Shown in pieces: positions 7,288 to 15,576 of a stretch of DNA of 64,000 nt. The number at the start of each line of letters is the position of its first letter. Positions within the stretch are counted from its first letter, which is position 1. The notes under the pieces are model-generated. The model ran no database searches and was not told where the DNA came from. It saw nothing but the letters and a program-made list of their open reading frames with translations. The DNA comes from an uncultured Porphyromonas sp. (lineage in GTDB: Bacteria > Bacteroidota > Bacteroidia > Bacteroidales > Porphyromonadaceae), in the NCBI RefSeq assembly GCF_902489635.1, contig NZ_CABUAN010000009.1:1-64000 (forward strand), given 5' to 3'. The translations under genes and the position numbers were made by a program.

Positions 7288-8574
7288 ATGTCTATCCCAT
7301 TTAGTAGTATCTCTCCAGACGAAGCGGTCTCCCATATACAGGACGGTGACTTCGTCGTACTATCTCATGCGGCCGCTGTACCGCAAGCGTGCGTCGCTGC
7401 CTTAGCTCGAAACTATGAGCACTTTCACAACGTCCGCATCTTCCACATGGTCACCTTGGGCGAAAGCCCCTACACAGCACCCGAGATGGAGGGACACTTC
7501 AGACTCGTGACCAACTTCGTTGGTGCCAACACGCGTCCCGCTGTCGATGAGCAGCGCGCGGACTTCGTCCCCTCCTACTTCTACGAGGTGCCATCGATGA
7601 TGCAGCCCGGGGGAGTCTTTCACCCCGACGTGGCTATCGTGCAGCTCTCTTATCCTAACGAGGAGGGCTACTGTAGCTTCGGCACCTCCTGTGACTATAG
7701 CAAGCCCGCCGCTGAGCAGGCGCGAATCGTCATCGGAGAGCTCAATAAGCAGATGCCATTCGTAGGCGGAGACAACCTCATACATATCTCTCAGCTCACA
7801 CATATCGTCGAGGCCGACTACCCACTCTACGCGCTTGACCTGCCACGCATCGGAGAGGTCGAGGAGGCTATCGGACGCAACTGCGCAGAGCTCATACAGG
7901 ATGGAGATACGCTCCAGCTCGGCATCGGAGCGATCCCCGATGCTGTCTTGCTCTTCCTCAAGGATAAGAAGGATCTCGGCATACACTCCGAGATGGTCTC
8001 TGACGGTGTGGTCAAGCTCATCAAGGCTAATACCATCACGGGCCGGTGCAAGACGCTCCTCCCCAACAAGGTGGTCGCTACCTTCCTCATGGGTACGCAA
8101 GAGCTCTATGACTTTGCGCACAACAACCCAGCCATCGAGATGCGTCCCGTCAACTATGTCAACGATCCGCGCATCATCGCCCAAAACGATCACCTCGTGA
8201 GCATCAATAGCTGTATCGAGGTAGACCTCATGGGGCAGGTGGTCTCGGAGGCTATGGGCTTGCGACAGTTCAGCGGTCCAGGCGGACAGGTAGACTTCGT
8301 GCGTGGTGCCGCTTGGTCTAAGGGCGGGCGCAGCATCATTGCTATCCCCTCCACGGCACGCCGAGGCACCGCCTCCCGCATCGTACCCCTACTCACGGAG
8401 GGTGCTGCCATCACTACCTCTCGCAACGACGTGGACTACATCGTCACCGAGTATGGCGTAGCGCACCTCAAGGGCAAGTCGCTCCGTGAGCGAGCCTTGG
8501 CACTGACAGCTATCGCTCATCCCAATTTCCGCCCCGAGCTAGAGGCGGAGTGCAAGAGAAGATTCAAACTATAA
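7288..8574 (+). CDS. cat2: 4-hydroxybutyrate CoA-transferase
   Basis: A 428-residue family I CoA-transferase of the acetyl-CoA hydrolase/transferase type. It moves CoA from acetyl-CoA or a similar donor to 4-hydroxybutyrate, giving the AbfD substrate. GIHSEMVSDG places the catalytic glutamate at E235, and LGIGAIPDAV and VTEYGVAHLKGKS are conserved family motifs. Length is full. It is followed 15 bp later by the 4-hydroxybutyrate dehydrogenase gene, so the two are cotranscribed. Confidence 0.94.
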   Translation: MSIPFSSISPDEAVSHIQDGDFVVLSHAAAVPQACVAALARNYEHFHNVRIFHMVTLGESPYTAPEMEGHFRLVTNFVGANTRPAVDEQRADFVPSYFYEVPSMMQPGGVFHPDVAIVQLSYPNEEGYCSFGTSCDYSKPAAEQARIVIGELNKQMPFVGGDNLIHISQLTHIVEADYPLYALDLPRIGEVEEAIGRNCAELIQDGDTLQLGIGAIPDAVLLFLKDKKDLGIHSEMVSDGVVKLIKANTITGRCKTLLPNKVVATFLMGTQELYDFAHNNPAIEMRPVNYVNDPRIIAQNDHLVSINSCIEVDLMGQVVSEAMGLRQFSGPGGQVDFVRGAAWSKGGRSIIAIPSTARRGTASRIVPLLTEGAAITTSRNDVDYIVTEYGVAHLKGKSLRERALALTAIAHPNFRPELEAECKRRFKL

Positions 8575-8589
8575 CAATACATTCTTACT

Positions 8590-9705
8590 ATGCAACTATT
8601 CAAGCTCAAGACGGTCATCGACCAGTTCGATACCTTTGCAGACTTTGCCAAAGCCTTTGCACTCGGGGAGCGTGATCTAGTCATCACCAATGACTTCCTC
8701 TACGAGCCCTTTATGAAAGCCTCCCAGCTACCCTGCCACTTCGTCATGCAGGAGCACTACGGCATGGGAGAGCCCTCGGAGGAGATGATGAATCAGATCC
8801 TCCACGACCTCCAGGGCACAGACTACGATCGTGTCATAGCCGTAGGCGGTGGCACGGTCATCGACATCTCCAAGCTCTTTGTGCTGCGTGGCTTGACAGA
8901 CGTGATGGACGCTTTTGACAAGAAGATCCCGCTCGTCAAGGAGAAGCAGCTCATCATCATCCCCACGACCTGCGGTACTGGTAGCGAGGTGACCAATATC
9001 TCCATCGCTGAGATCAAGAGCCGCCAGACGAAGATGGGACTCGCCGATGATGCCATCGTAGCTGACAATGCGGTCATCATACCTGAGCTGCTGAGGGGGC
9101 TGCCCTTCAAGTTTTACGCTTGCAGCGCCATCGATGCGCTGATACATGCTGTGGAGTCCTTCCTCTCGCCCAAGTGCAATCCCTACACCGCTATCTTTAG
9201 CGAAGCTGCTTGGCAGATCATCATCCCGGTCTTCCAGAAGATACGAGACAAGGGTCCCGACTACCGCTTCGACTGTATGGGCGAGATGATTATGGCGAGC
9301 AACTTCGCGGGCATCGCCTTTGGCAATGCGGGTGTTGGTGCTGTCCATGCGCTCTCTTATCCGCTCGGTGGCACCTATCACGTACCGCACGGAGAGGCAA
9401 ACTATCAGTTCTTCACCGAGGTCTTTAAGGCTTACGAGCGCAAAGCTCCAGCTGGTCAGATGCAGCTCCTCAAGGAGAAGCTCGCCAAGCTGATGGGTTG
9501 TACGCCCGCCACGCTCTTTGACGAGATCGACGCACTACTCTCAGCTTTGATCGCCAAGAATTCGCTTCGCACCTACGGTATGAAGGAGGAGGAGATCGAA
9601 GGCTTTGCCGATGCGGTCATCGCTACGCAGCAGCGCCTCCTTGCAAACAATTACACACCCCTCACACGGGACGAGATCAGAGACATCTACAAGGCTCTCT
9701 ACTAA
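8590..9705 (+). CDS. 4hbD: 4-hydroxybutyrate dehydrogenase (iron-containing ADH family)
   Basis: A 371-residue NAD(P)H-dependent group III alcohol dehydrogenase reducing succinate semialdehyde to 4-hydroxybutyrate. The dinucleotide motif GGGTVID (86-92), the CGTGSEVTN loop (128-136) and metal ligands D182, H186, H253 and H267 (IDALIHAVES, AVHALSYPLGG, HVPHGEAN) are all present. The context between cat2 and sucD supports the substrate assignment over other Fe-ADHs. Confidence 0.92.
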   Translation: MQLFKLKTVIDQFDTFADFAKAFALGERDLVITNDFLYEPFMKASQLPCHFVMQEHYGMGEPSEEMMNQILHDLQGTDYDRVIAVGGGTVIDISKLFVLRGLTDVMDAFDKKIPLVKEKQLIIIPTTCGTGSEVTNISIAEIKSRQTKMGLADDAIVADNAVIIPELLRGLPFKFYACSAIDALIHAVESFLSPKCNPYTAIFSEAAWQIIIPVFQKIRDKGPDYRFDCMGEMIMASNFAGIAFGNAGVGAVHALSYPLGGTYHVPHGEANYQFFTEVFKAYERKAPAGQMQLLKEKLAKLMGCTPATLFDEIDALLSALIAKNSLRTYGMKEEEIEGFADAVIATQQRLLANNYTPLTRDEIRDIYKALY

Positions 9706-9717
9706 TAAAGCTATCAT

Positions 9718-9737
9718 GAGACTGTTGCAAAAGTCTC
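9718..9737 (+). mobile_element. 20-bp scar of the 175-bp MITE
   Basis: GAGACTGTTGCAAAAGTCTC joins a full left terminal repeat (as in the copy at 11180) directly to the last four bases of the right end. Flanks ATCAT and ATCAC resemble an imperfect duplication. It lies in the 64-bp gap between 4hbD and sucD, and is best explained as a deletion remnant of the MITE. Confidence 0.6.
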
Positions 9738-9769
9738 ATCACACAATTCAATCTATAAACAACCATATC

Positions 9770-11128
9770 ATGGATATCAAAGAAATGGTCTCTCTAGCAC
9801 GAGAGGCACAGAAGGATTACCAAGCACGCTTCGACCAGGACGCTGTAGACCAGGTCGTCAAGGCTCTCTGTCGTGTCGTCTATGACAATGCTGAGATGCT
9901 CGCTCGTGAAGCGGTCGACGAGACCGAGATGGGCGTCTATGAGGACAAAGTAGCTAAGTGCCGCAACAAGTCAAAAGGCGTATGGAGCAACCTCCAGGGC
10001 AAGAAGAGTATGGGCGTACTAGACATCGACGAGAAGACCGGTCTCATCAAGATCGCTAAGCCCGTAGGTGTCGTCGCTGCTATCACCCCGACGACCAATC
10101 CGATCGTCACACCGATGGCAAACATCGCCTTCGCCCTCAAGACGCGCAACGCTATCATCGTATCGCCACACCCACGCTCTAAGAACTGCTCCGCACATAC
10201 CATCCAGCTCATACTGGAGCGTCTCAAGGACTTCAACGTTCCCGAGCACCTCATCCAGTGCGTCACCGAGCCCTCTATCCAAGCCACGCAAGACCTTATG
10301 GCGGCTGTCGACGTCGTAGTCGCTACCGGAGGTATGGGTATGGTACACTCTGCTTACTCTTCGGGCAAGCCCTCCTTTGGCGTAGGTGCTGGCAACGTGC
10401 AGGTCATCCTCGACGAGCATATCGACTACAACGAGGCTGCCGAGACCATCATTCGCGGACGTATCTTCGACAACGGCATCATCTGCTCTGGTGAGCAGTG
10501 CTTCATCTATCCTGAGCAGCACCGGGAGGAGATCTTCCAGGCCTTTAAGGATCACGGAGCTTACTTCGTACCAGCTGAGGAGCATGACAAGCTAGTCAAT
10601 ACGCTCTTTGTCAATGGCTCCATCAGCCGCGACGTCGTCGGCAAGAGCGTACAGCACATTGCTCAGCTCGCCGGCATCTCCGTACCCGAGGGCACTCGAA
10701 TGCTCATCGTTCCTGCCAAGGGCGTCGGCACGGCCGATCCTATTTGCAAGGAGAAGATGTGCCCCGTGATGACCTGTCTGCCCTACAAGCACTTTGACGA
10801 GGCTATCGAGATTGCCAATACCAACCTCAAGATGGAGGGTAGCGGCCACACGGCAGGCATCCACTCGAACAATCAGGGCAACATCATCAAGGCTGGTGAC
10901 GAGATCACCATCTCGCGTCTCATCGTCAACGCTCCCTGCTCGATTACGGCTGGTGGATCGATCCAAAACGGTCTCTCCGTGACCACAACTCTAGGATGTG
11001 GTAGCTGGGGCAATAACTCTATCTCGGAGAACCTTACCTACAAGCACCTACTCAACATCTCTCGCATCGCTCGTATGTCGCCACACGTTCACGTGCCGAC
11101 CGACGAGGAGATCTGGGCGATGAACTAA
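9770..11128 (+). CDS. sucD: Succinate semialdehyde dehydrogenase, CoA-acylating
   Basis: A 452-residue aldehyde dehydrogenase of the CoA-dependent acylating type, reducing succinyl-CoA to succinate semialdehyde. The ATG at 9770 (MDIKEMVSLAREA) is chosen; an upstream in-frame ATG at 9605 lies inside 4hbD. The catalytic cysteine is C239 in GIICSGEQC, and GVVAAITPTTNPI is the nucleotide-binding signature of the family. Last gene of the 4-hydroxybutyrate set; a MITE copy sits between its stop codon and the terminator at 11362. Confidence 0.94.
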   Translation: MDIKEMVSLAREAQKDYQARFDQDAVDQVVKALCRVVYDNAEMLAREAVDETEMGVYEDKVAKCRNKSKGVWSNLQGKKSMGVLDIDEKTGLIKIAKPVGVVAAITPTTNPIVTPMANIAFALKTRNAIIVSPHPRSKNCSAHTIQLILERLKDFNVPEHLIQCVTEPSIQATQDLMAAVDVVVATGGMGMVHSAYSSGKPSFGVGAGNVQVILDEHIDYNEAAETIIRGRIFDNGIICSGEQCFIYPEQHREEIFQAFKDHGAYFVPAEEHDKLVNTLFVNGSISRDVVGKSVQHIAQLAGISVPEGTRMLIVPAKGVGTADPICKEKMCPVMTCLPYKHFDEAIEIANTNLKMEGSGHTAGIHSNNQGNIIKAGDEITISRLIVNAPCSITAGGSIQNGLSVTTTLGCGSWGNNSISENLTYKHLLNISRIARMSPHVHVPTDEEIWAMN

Positions 11129-11179
11129 GTGTGCTAGCGCAGACGCTCTGCGCCCGCTACGACTTAGAGTGCACTTAAT

Positions 11180-11354
11180 GAGACTGTTGCAAAAGTCAAC
11201 AGGCTCACAATCTTGCTTGCAAGATTGTCCTGACTTTGCAGAAAGGATGAAGCGCAAGGCGCTGAGGGTGAGGTCTGAAGGGAGCATACCTCCGTATGTG
11301 ACCGAAGCCGAATCCCGAAAGCAACACAGCGATTCGCCTTTATGCAACAGTCTC
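11180..11354 (-). mobile_element. 175-bp MITE-like element, copy 2 (inverted)
   Basis: Reverse complement of the 1713-1887 element, again exactly 175 bp, bounded by GAGACTGTTGCAAAAG and CTTTATGCAACAGTCTC. Flanking TTAAT and CTAAT are a 4-of-5 candidate target duplication. It is inserted between sucD and its terminator hairpin, so readthrough RNA carries the whole element. Confidence 0.85.
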
Positions 11355-11361
11355 CTAATGC

Positions 11362-11400
11362 AACGCTCCCGATGAGGCATCGCTCCTCGTCGGGAGCGTT
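11362..11400 (+). terminator. Rho-independent-type terminator of the 4-hydroxybutyrate operon
   Basis: AACGCTCCCGATGAGG pairs with CCTCGTCGGGAGCGTT around a 7-nt loop, then CTATTTATCT. It is the first strong hairpin after sucD. Confidence 0.75.
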
Positions 11401-11446
11401 CTATTTATCTATATGCCTCAGTGTCACAGCTGTTTTCCAAAAAAGC

Positions 11447-11534
11447 TTTCCAGCCTTGGAAAATAAAATTTCCAACGCTGGAAATTTTGTTTTCCAACGC
11501 TGGAAACTTTGTTTTCCAACGGAGGAAAACTTTC
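11447..11534. repeat. Four tandem 22-bp palindromic units
   Basis: Units at 11447, 11469, 11491 and 11513 share TTTCCAACGCTGGAAA followed by 6 A/T-rich bases (first and last units diverge). Each is itself an inverted repeat. The array lies about 110 bp upstream of the promoter of the GYF_2/CD225-like gene, and the 22-bp period equals about two helical turns. No gene is present in 11401-11640. Confidence 0.85.
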
Positions 11535-11641
11535 GCACCTCAACTCGGTCGAGTAGCGATGGCACTTTCTCGAGATGAGCTGTCGGTCTCCATGGTGAGA
11601 GGTGCGGTGCCTGAGTAGATCTCTTGTCTACAAACATTTAG

Positions 11642-11649
11642 TACCTTTG
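11642..11649 (+). promoter_or_regulatory. Putative -7 box for the first GYF_2/CD225 gene
   Basis: TACCTTTG lies 22 bp before the ATG at 11671, giving a very short leader. Confidence 0.6.
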
Positions 11650-11670
11650 GCTGTGTGCTAAACAAATCTC

Positions 11671-12186
11671 ATGAAGCAATACTACATCATTCAGAATGAT
11701 CAGCCAGCTGGACCCTATACGATAGAGGAGCTTGCCGCAATGGAGATCACACCCGACACGATGGTCTGGGCTGAGGATATCGTTGACTGGATACCCGCTT
11801 ATCAGGTGAGCGAGCTGAACTCGCTCTTTGCTTCCACGACGGCACAGACGCCTCCTCCTTATCAGGAGCCATCTAGTCGGGCGACTGAAGCTCCTCGCTA
11901 CGACACTGCAGGCCTAGTGGATTGGCCATCGGCTCGTCCTCCTATGCCACCGACCTATCTCGTCTGGAGTATCCTTGTGACCATCTTTCTCTGTCGCATA
12001 GCAGGAATTGTTGCGATTGTCTACTCTACACAGGTCTCCTCTTACTACCACGCTGGCAACTATGAGGGAGCCGCCTATGCTAGCCGTCAAGCTCGCTGGT
12101 GGGTTAGAGTCCCAGTTTTCATCTATCTTGCGTTTCTCCTAGCATTTCTCATTGGAGAAGTAATTAGATGGATCACTAACGGGTGA
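11671..12186 (+). CDS. GYF_2 (DUF4339) and CD225-like membrane protein, paralogue 1
   Basis: A 171-residue protein with no signal peptide. Residues 1-50 (MKQYYIIQNDQPAGPYTIEE and the following W-rich segment) match the GYF_2 domain, likely a peptide-binding module. A proline-rich linker (about 68-92) leads to a CD225/dispanin-like region: a hydrophobic segment near 99-116, the loop STQVSSYYHAGNYEGAAYAS, and a second hydrophobic segment near 147-165. It is followed by a close paralogue with its own promoter. Function is unknown in bacteria; membrane tethering of a GYF module is what the sequence shows. Confidence 0.8.
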   Translation: MKQYYIIQNDQPAGPYTIEELAAMEITPDTMVWAEDIVDWIPAYQVSELNSLFASTTAQTPPPYQEPSSRATEAPRYDTAGLVDWPSARPPMPPTYLVWSILVTIFLCRIAGIVAIVYSTQVSSYYHAGNYEGAAYASRQARWWVRVPVFIYLAFLLAFLIGEVIRWITNG

Positions 12187-12255
12187 ATCAATGGGGCGAA
12201 ACAGATAGAGACGCAAACAACTCTTTCAGCTATTTGCTAACAACTTCGAAAATGC

Positions 12256-12263
12256 TACCTTTG
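12256..12263 (+). promoter_or_regulatory. Putative -7 box for the second GYF_2/CD225 gene
   Basis: TACCTTTG, 27 bp before the ATG at 12290. Spacing and leader resemble those of the upstream paralogue, suggesting duplication of gene plus promoter. Confidence 0.6.
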
Positions 12264-12289
12264 TGGTGTAATAAACTAATCAATCTTCG

Positions 12290-12844
12290 ATGAAGCAATA
12301 CTATATCATTCGCAATGACCAGCAAGCTGGCCCCTACACGCTAGATGAGCTAGCCGCGATGGGTATCACGCCCGACACGATAGTCTGGACGGAGGGTATG
12401 ACCGACTGGACGCCTGCCCGTCAGGTGAGCGAGCTGAACTCGCTCTTTACAAGGAGTGCGCAGACACCGCCCAGCTACAGCACCCCTAACTATGGAGCAC
12501 CATCGGCTCCGCAGTATCATAGCGCGCCGCAGTACTATCGTCCCCCGCAGTATAGTACACCAGCCGAGCGTCCTCCTATGCCCCAGACCTACCTCGCATG
12601 GAGTATCGCTGTGACACTCCTCTGCTGCCTCGTCGGCGGTATCGTGGCGATCGTCTACTCTTCGCAAGTATCCTCTCGATATATTGCGGGTGACTACGAG
12701 GGTGCTGAATATGCTAGTCGTCAGGCTCGTATATGGATCATCGTCTCGGCCTGCGTCGGCTTTGTTGTCGGCATAGTTTACACTATCTGGGCTATCTTTT
12801 TTAGCACTTCATTGGCTGCCCTTTCTGGAGGTTATAGCATCTAG
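12290..12844 (+). CDS. GYF_2 (DUF4339) and CD225-like membrane protein, paralogue 2
   Basis: A 184-residue tandem paralogue of the preceding gene. The GYF_2 domain (1-50) is nearly identical. The linker (about 60-98) is longer and rich in P, Y and Q (SAPQYYRPPQYSTP). The CD225-like part has a hydrophobic segment near 103-122, the conserved loop SSQVSSRYIAGDYEGAEYAS, and a second segment near 144-167. The 103-bp gap between paralogues holds a separate promoter. Role unknown. Confidence 0.8.
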   Translation: MKQYYIIRNDQQAGPYTLDELAAMGITPDTIVWTEGMTDWTPARQVSELNSLFTRSAQTPPSYSTPNYGAPSAPQYHSAPQYYRPPQYSTPAERPPMPQTYLAWSIAVTLLCCLVGGIVAIVYSSQVSSRYIAGDYEGAEYASRQARIWIIVSACVGFVVGIVYTIWAIFFSTSLAALSGGYSI

Positions 12845-12864
12845 AGACCTTTATAATATATAGT

Positions 12865-12911
12865 GAGATCAGGTCGTGGAGTCTAAGTGCTCTGCGACCT
12901 GATCTCTTTTT
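12865..12911 (+). terminator. Rho-independent terminator after the GYF_2/CD225 pair
   Basis: GAGATCAGGTCG and CGACCTGATCTC form a perfect 12-bp stem followed by TTTTTAA. Confidence 0.85.
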
Positions 12912-13065
12912 AATAAGAGGGGCTCAAAGGGGAAATCTCTCGCAAACCTGCCGATATATGGTGCCAAAAGATACGTTTCTCAACTAAGTGGCGGGCAATT
13001 TTGATTTAGTTGCGATCTATGGTACGACTCCGCACTAATTGACCCTTTATTCGATGACGGTTGCT

Positions 13066-13073
13066 TACATTTG
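13066..13073 (+). promoter_or_regulatory. Putative -7 box deciding the TonB-receptor start
   Basis: TACATTTG lies inside the upstream extension of the open frame, so translation must start after it; this supports the ATG at 13099 over the one at 13039. A short inverted repeat CAACTAA/TTAGTTG lies upstream near 12980-13015. Confidence 0.6.
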
Positions 13074-13098
13074 CACGCAAAATGCAAAGTGTAAGTAC

Positions 13099-15450
13099 AT
13101 GATGAACCTACGACAACTACTTTTTCTCCCCTTGGCGAGTCTACTCTTCTTGCCACTACAAGGGGCTATCGACGAGATGCCTACTGTTGCAGACTCGACG
13201 ATGACCTACGAACTGGACGAAGTGAGGGTCCTAACCCGTCGTCCGCTACTGCGCCAGGCAGGTCTCCTGATGAGTACTCCTGGCGCGATGAGTCTCGTGA
13301 CTCCGACGATGCTTCGTGAGTACGACATCAAGCATCTGTCTGACTTGACCGCGGTAGTTCCTAATCTCTACATGCCGGACTACGGCTCGCGTCTCACCTC
13401 GCCGATCTACATGCGTGGTATCGGCACGCGTAGTGGCGGGCAGTCCACCGCATTCTTTATCGATGGCGTCCCCGTGCTCAATAGCTCGATCAATCGTTAC
13501 CTCCTTGGTATCGAGTCTGTAGAGGTGATGAGCGGTGCACTGAGCAACATCTACGGGCGTAACGCTATGGCGGGAACGATCCTCCTGACCTCTCGCTCTC
13601 CTATTGACGATCCCGCACTGGATGTACGTGCTAGAGCGGGTAATCATGGGATCGTCGAGGGCGCTGCGCGACTAGCACACGCCTTTAACTCCAAGGTGGG
13701 TCTCGCCCTTGGGGGGTATTACAATAGAAATAACGGCTTCTATACCAATGCTTTCGATGGCACGCCAGCTGATGCTGAGGAGGCGTATGGTGCCAACATG
13801 CACTTCGAGTGGCGTCCTGATGCTTCGCAGAGGTTGCGCCTTGCGGGTGTATGGGATGGTGTACGGCAGGGTGCTTTCCCCTATGCGATGATCAACCCCA
13901 AGAGTGGCGAGACGATGCCGATCAACTACAACGCCCCGGGATCCTACGATCGCACCGTCGGGGAGGCGCGTCTAGCTTATGACAAGAGCTGGAACGAGGC
14001 GCGACTAGACTTCACCGCCAGCTACCAAGCACTACGAGACAACATGATGATGGATCAGGACTACACGGCTCGAGATATCTTTACGATCAATCAAAAGCAA
14101 CGTCAAGATGCTGTCACGGCTGACCTCACCCTGCGCAATAAGGAGCAGATGACCTACAACTGGACACTGGGGCTCAATGGTATCTACCAGATGAACCACC
14201 TAGAGGTCCCCGTAGCGATACGCCCCGAGGGTCTGATGGCTATGATACAGCCTGGACTAAATAAGGCAAATAAGAATGACAAGGTACCTGTACAGATGAT
14301 GGTCGACGCCTCTAAGGAGCGCGTCAATCACAACCTCTTTGACAAGAGCAGCTATGGCGTAGCCCTTTATCACGAGAGCAATCTGCACGAGCCGTTTGGC
14401 TGGACAGGCTTCGACCTTAACCTAGGTCTGCGTATCGACGCTGAGCGCCAGGCGATGGACTTCGACAGCGACTTTAGCCTAGGGCTAGAGGTGGCTCCAA
14501 AGGCTAAGCCTGAGGCAAAGCGGCACTTCGACGTGACCAGCCGCTTGGTGGGTGAGGGAGCCTATCAAGACTTCTTTCAGATCCTACCTAAGCTCTCTCT
14601 GAGCTATCGCCCCACGGCTGGTAGCTACCTTTTTGTCGCAGCCTCTAAGAGCTACAAGACAGGTGGATACAATGAGCAGATGATGACCGAGGTGCTGATG
14701 CAGCAGGCGCAGCACGAGATGATGGCACTCGTCATGTCACAGGGCAAGCAGCAGCCACAGGTACAGACGGGCGATGCTAACCTAGCCGCCTTTAAGCCTG
14801 AGCACGCTTACAACCTAGAGCTGGGCGGACGTCTCCTGACGCTACAAGATCGCCTCTTCGTGTCGGCTACGCTCTTCGGCTCATGGATACGAGACCTGCA
14901 GGTGGCACGCTTCGTGACCACCGGTACGGGACGCACGACGGTTAATGCCGGCAAGGCACTCTCGCTCGGTGCTGAGGCGAGTGTCAAGGCACGCATCTGG
15001 CGTTCGCTCACGATCTCTGCGCAGTATGGCTATACGCACGCTACCTTCCAAGACTATCTCACGAGCCGTGCTAATCCTAAGGGCGGTGCGCCAATAGAGG
15101 TGAACTATGAGGGTAACTACATCCCCTACGTCCCAGCGCATACCTACGCCACGATGCTCCAGCTGAATGAGCCTATCCAGACTTCCTGGCTCAAGGGCGT
15201 ACTGGCCTCGGTAGAGCTACGTGGCAATGGCCCTATCTACTGGGACTCAGAGAATCAGCATCGCCAAGACCCCTACATGACGCTTGGAGCACGCCTCGGC
15301 GTACGTCTCCCCTACGTCACCGTAGCCATCTGGGGGCGCAACCTGACGGACACGCGCTATGCGACCTTCTACTTCCAGTCGTTTGGCAACTCCTTCCTCC
15401 AGCAGGCGCAGCCACGCACCTTCGGTGCTGACCTCTCCTTCCACTTCTAA
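13099..15450 (+). CDS. TonB-dependent outer-membrane receptor
   Basis: About 783 residues from the ATG at 13099 (a second ATG follows at 13102). Residues up to about 23 are a signal peptide (LLFLPLASLLFLPLQGA). There is no carboxypeptidase-like regulatory domain; the plug starts directly with DEVRVLTRRP and includes SPIYMRGIGTRSGGQSTAFF, FIDGVPV and VEVMSGALSNIYGRNAMAGT. The remainder is a 22-strand-type barrel ending in TFGADLSFHF with terminal aromatic residue. The sequence resembles siderophore-type receptors, but the substrate cannot be told. It is monocistronic, with a strong terminator downstream. Confidence 0.9.
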   Translation: MMNLRQLLFLPLASLLFLPLQGAIDEMPTVADSTMTYELDEVRVLTRRPLLRQAGLLMSTPGAMSLVTPTMLREYDIKHLSDLTAVVPNLYMPDYGSRLTSPIYMRGIGTRSGGQSTAFFIDGVPVLNSSINRYLLGIESVEVMSGALSNIYGRNAMAGTILLTSRSPIDDPALDVRARAGNHGIVEGAARLAHAFNSKVGLALGGYYNRNNGFYTNAFDGTPADAEEAYGANMHFEWRPDASQRLRLAGVWDGVRQGAFPYAMINPKSGETMPINYNAPGSYDRTVGEARLAYDKSWNEARLDFTASYQALRDNMMMDQDYTARDIFTINQKQRQDAVTADLTLRNKEQMTYNWTLGLNGIYQMNHLEVPVAIRPEGLMAMIQPGLNKANKNDKVPVQMMVDASKERVNHNLFDKSSYGVALYHESNLHEPFGWTGFDLNLGLRIDAERQAMDFDSDFSLGLEVAPKAKPEAKRHFDVTSRLVGEGAYQDFFQILPKLSLSYRPTAGSYLFVAASKSYKTGGYNEQMMTEVLMQQAQHEMMALVMSQGKQQPQVQTGDANLAAFKPEHAYNLELGGRLLTLQDRLFVSATLFGSWIRDLQVARFVTTGTGRTTVNAGKALSLGAEASVKARIWRSLTISAQYGYTHATFQDYLTSRANPKGGAPIEVNYEGNYIPYVPAHTYATMLQLNEPIQTSWLKGVLASVELRGNGPIYWDSENQHRQDPYMTLGARLGVRLPYVTVAIWGRNLTDTRYATFYFQSFGNSFLQQAQPRTFGADLSFHF

Positions 15451-15476
15451 AGGCGCCGATCATCAACAACAAAGCA

Positions 15477-15510
15477 AGCCACCCGTTCGTCAGAGCGGGT
15501 GGCTTTTTTT
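15477..15510 (+). terminator. Rho-independent terminator
   Basis: AGCCACCCG and CGGGTGGCT form a 9-bp stem with a short loop, followed by TTTTTTTAA. Confidence 0.92.
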
Positions 15511-15576
15511 AATCTTTCGACAGTTGAGGCCCTCTAAGACGGAGACACACAGACATACGGACACACACGACACGCT

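Noticed and set aside
9605..9769. Upstream extension of sucD
   Set aside because: It lies inside 4hbD and spans the MITE scar; the family N-terminus begins at 9770.
12865..13038. tRNA or small RNA gene in the gap
   Set aside because: The only clear structure is the terminator hairpin; no cloverleaf was found here or in other gaps.
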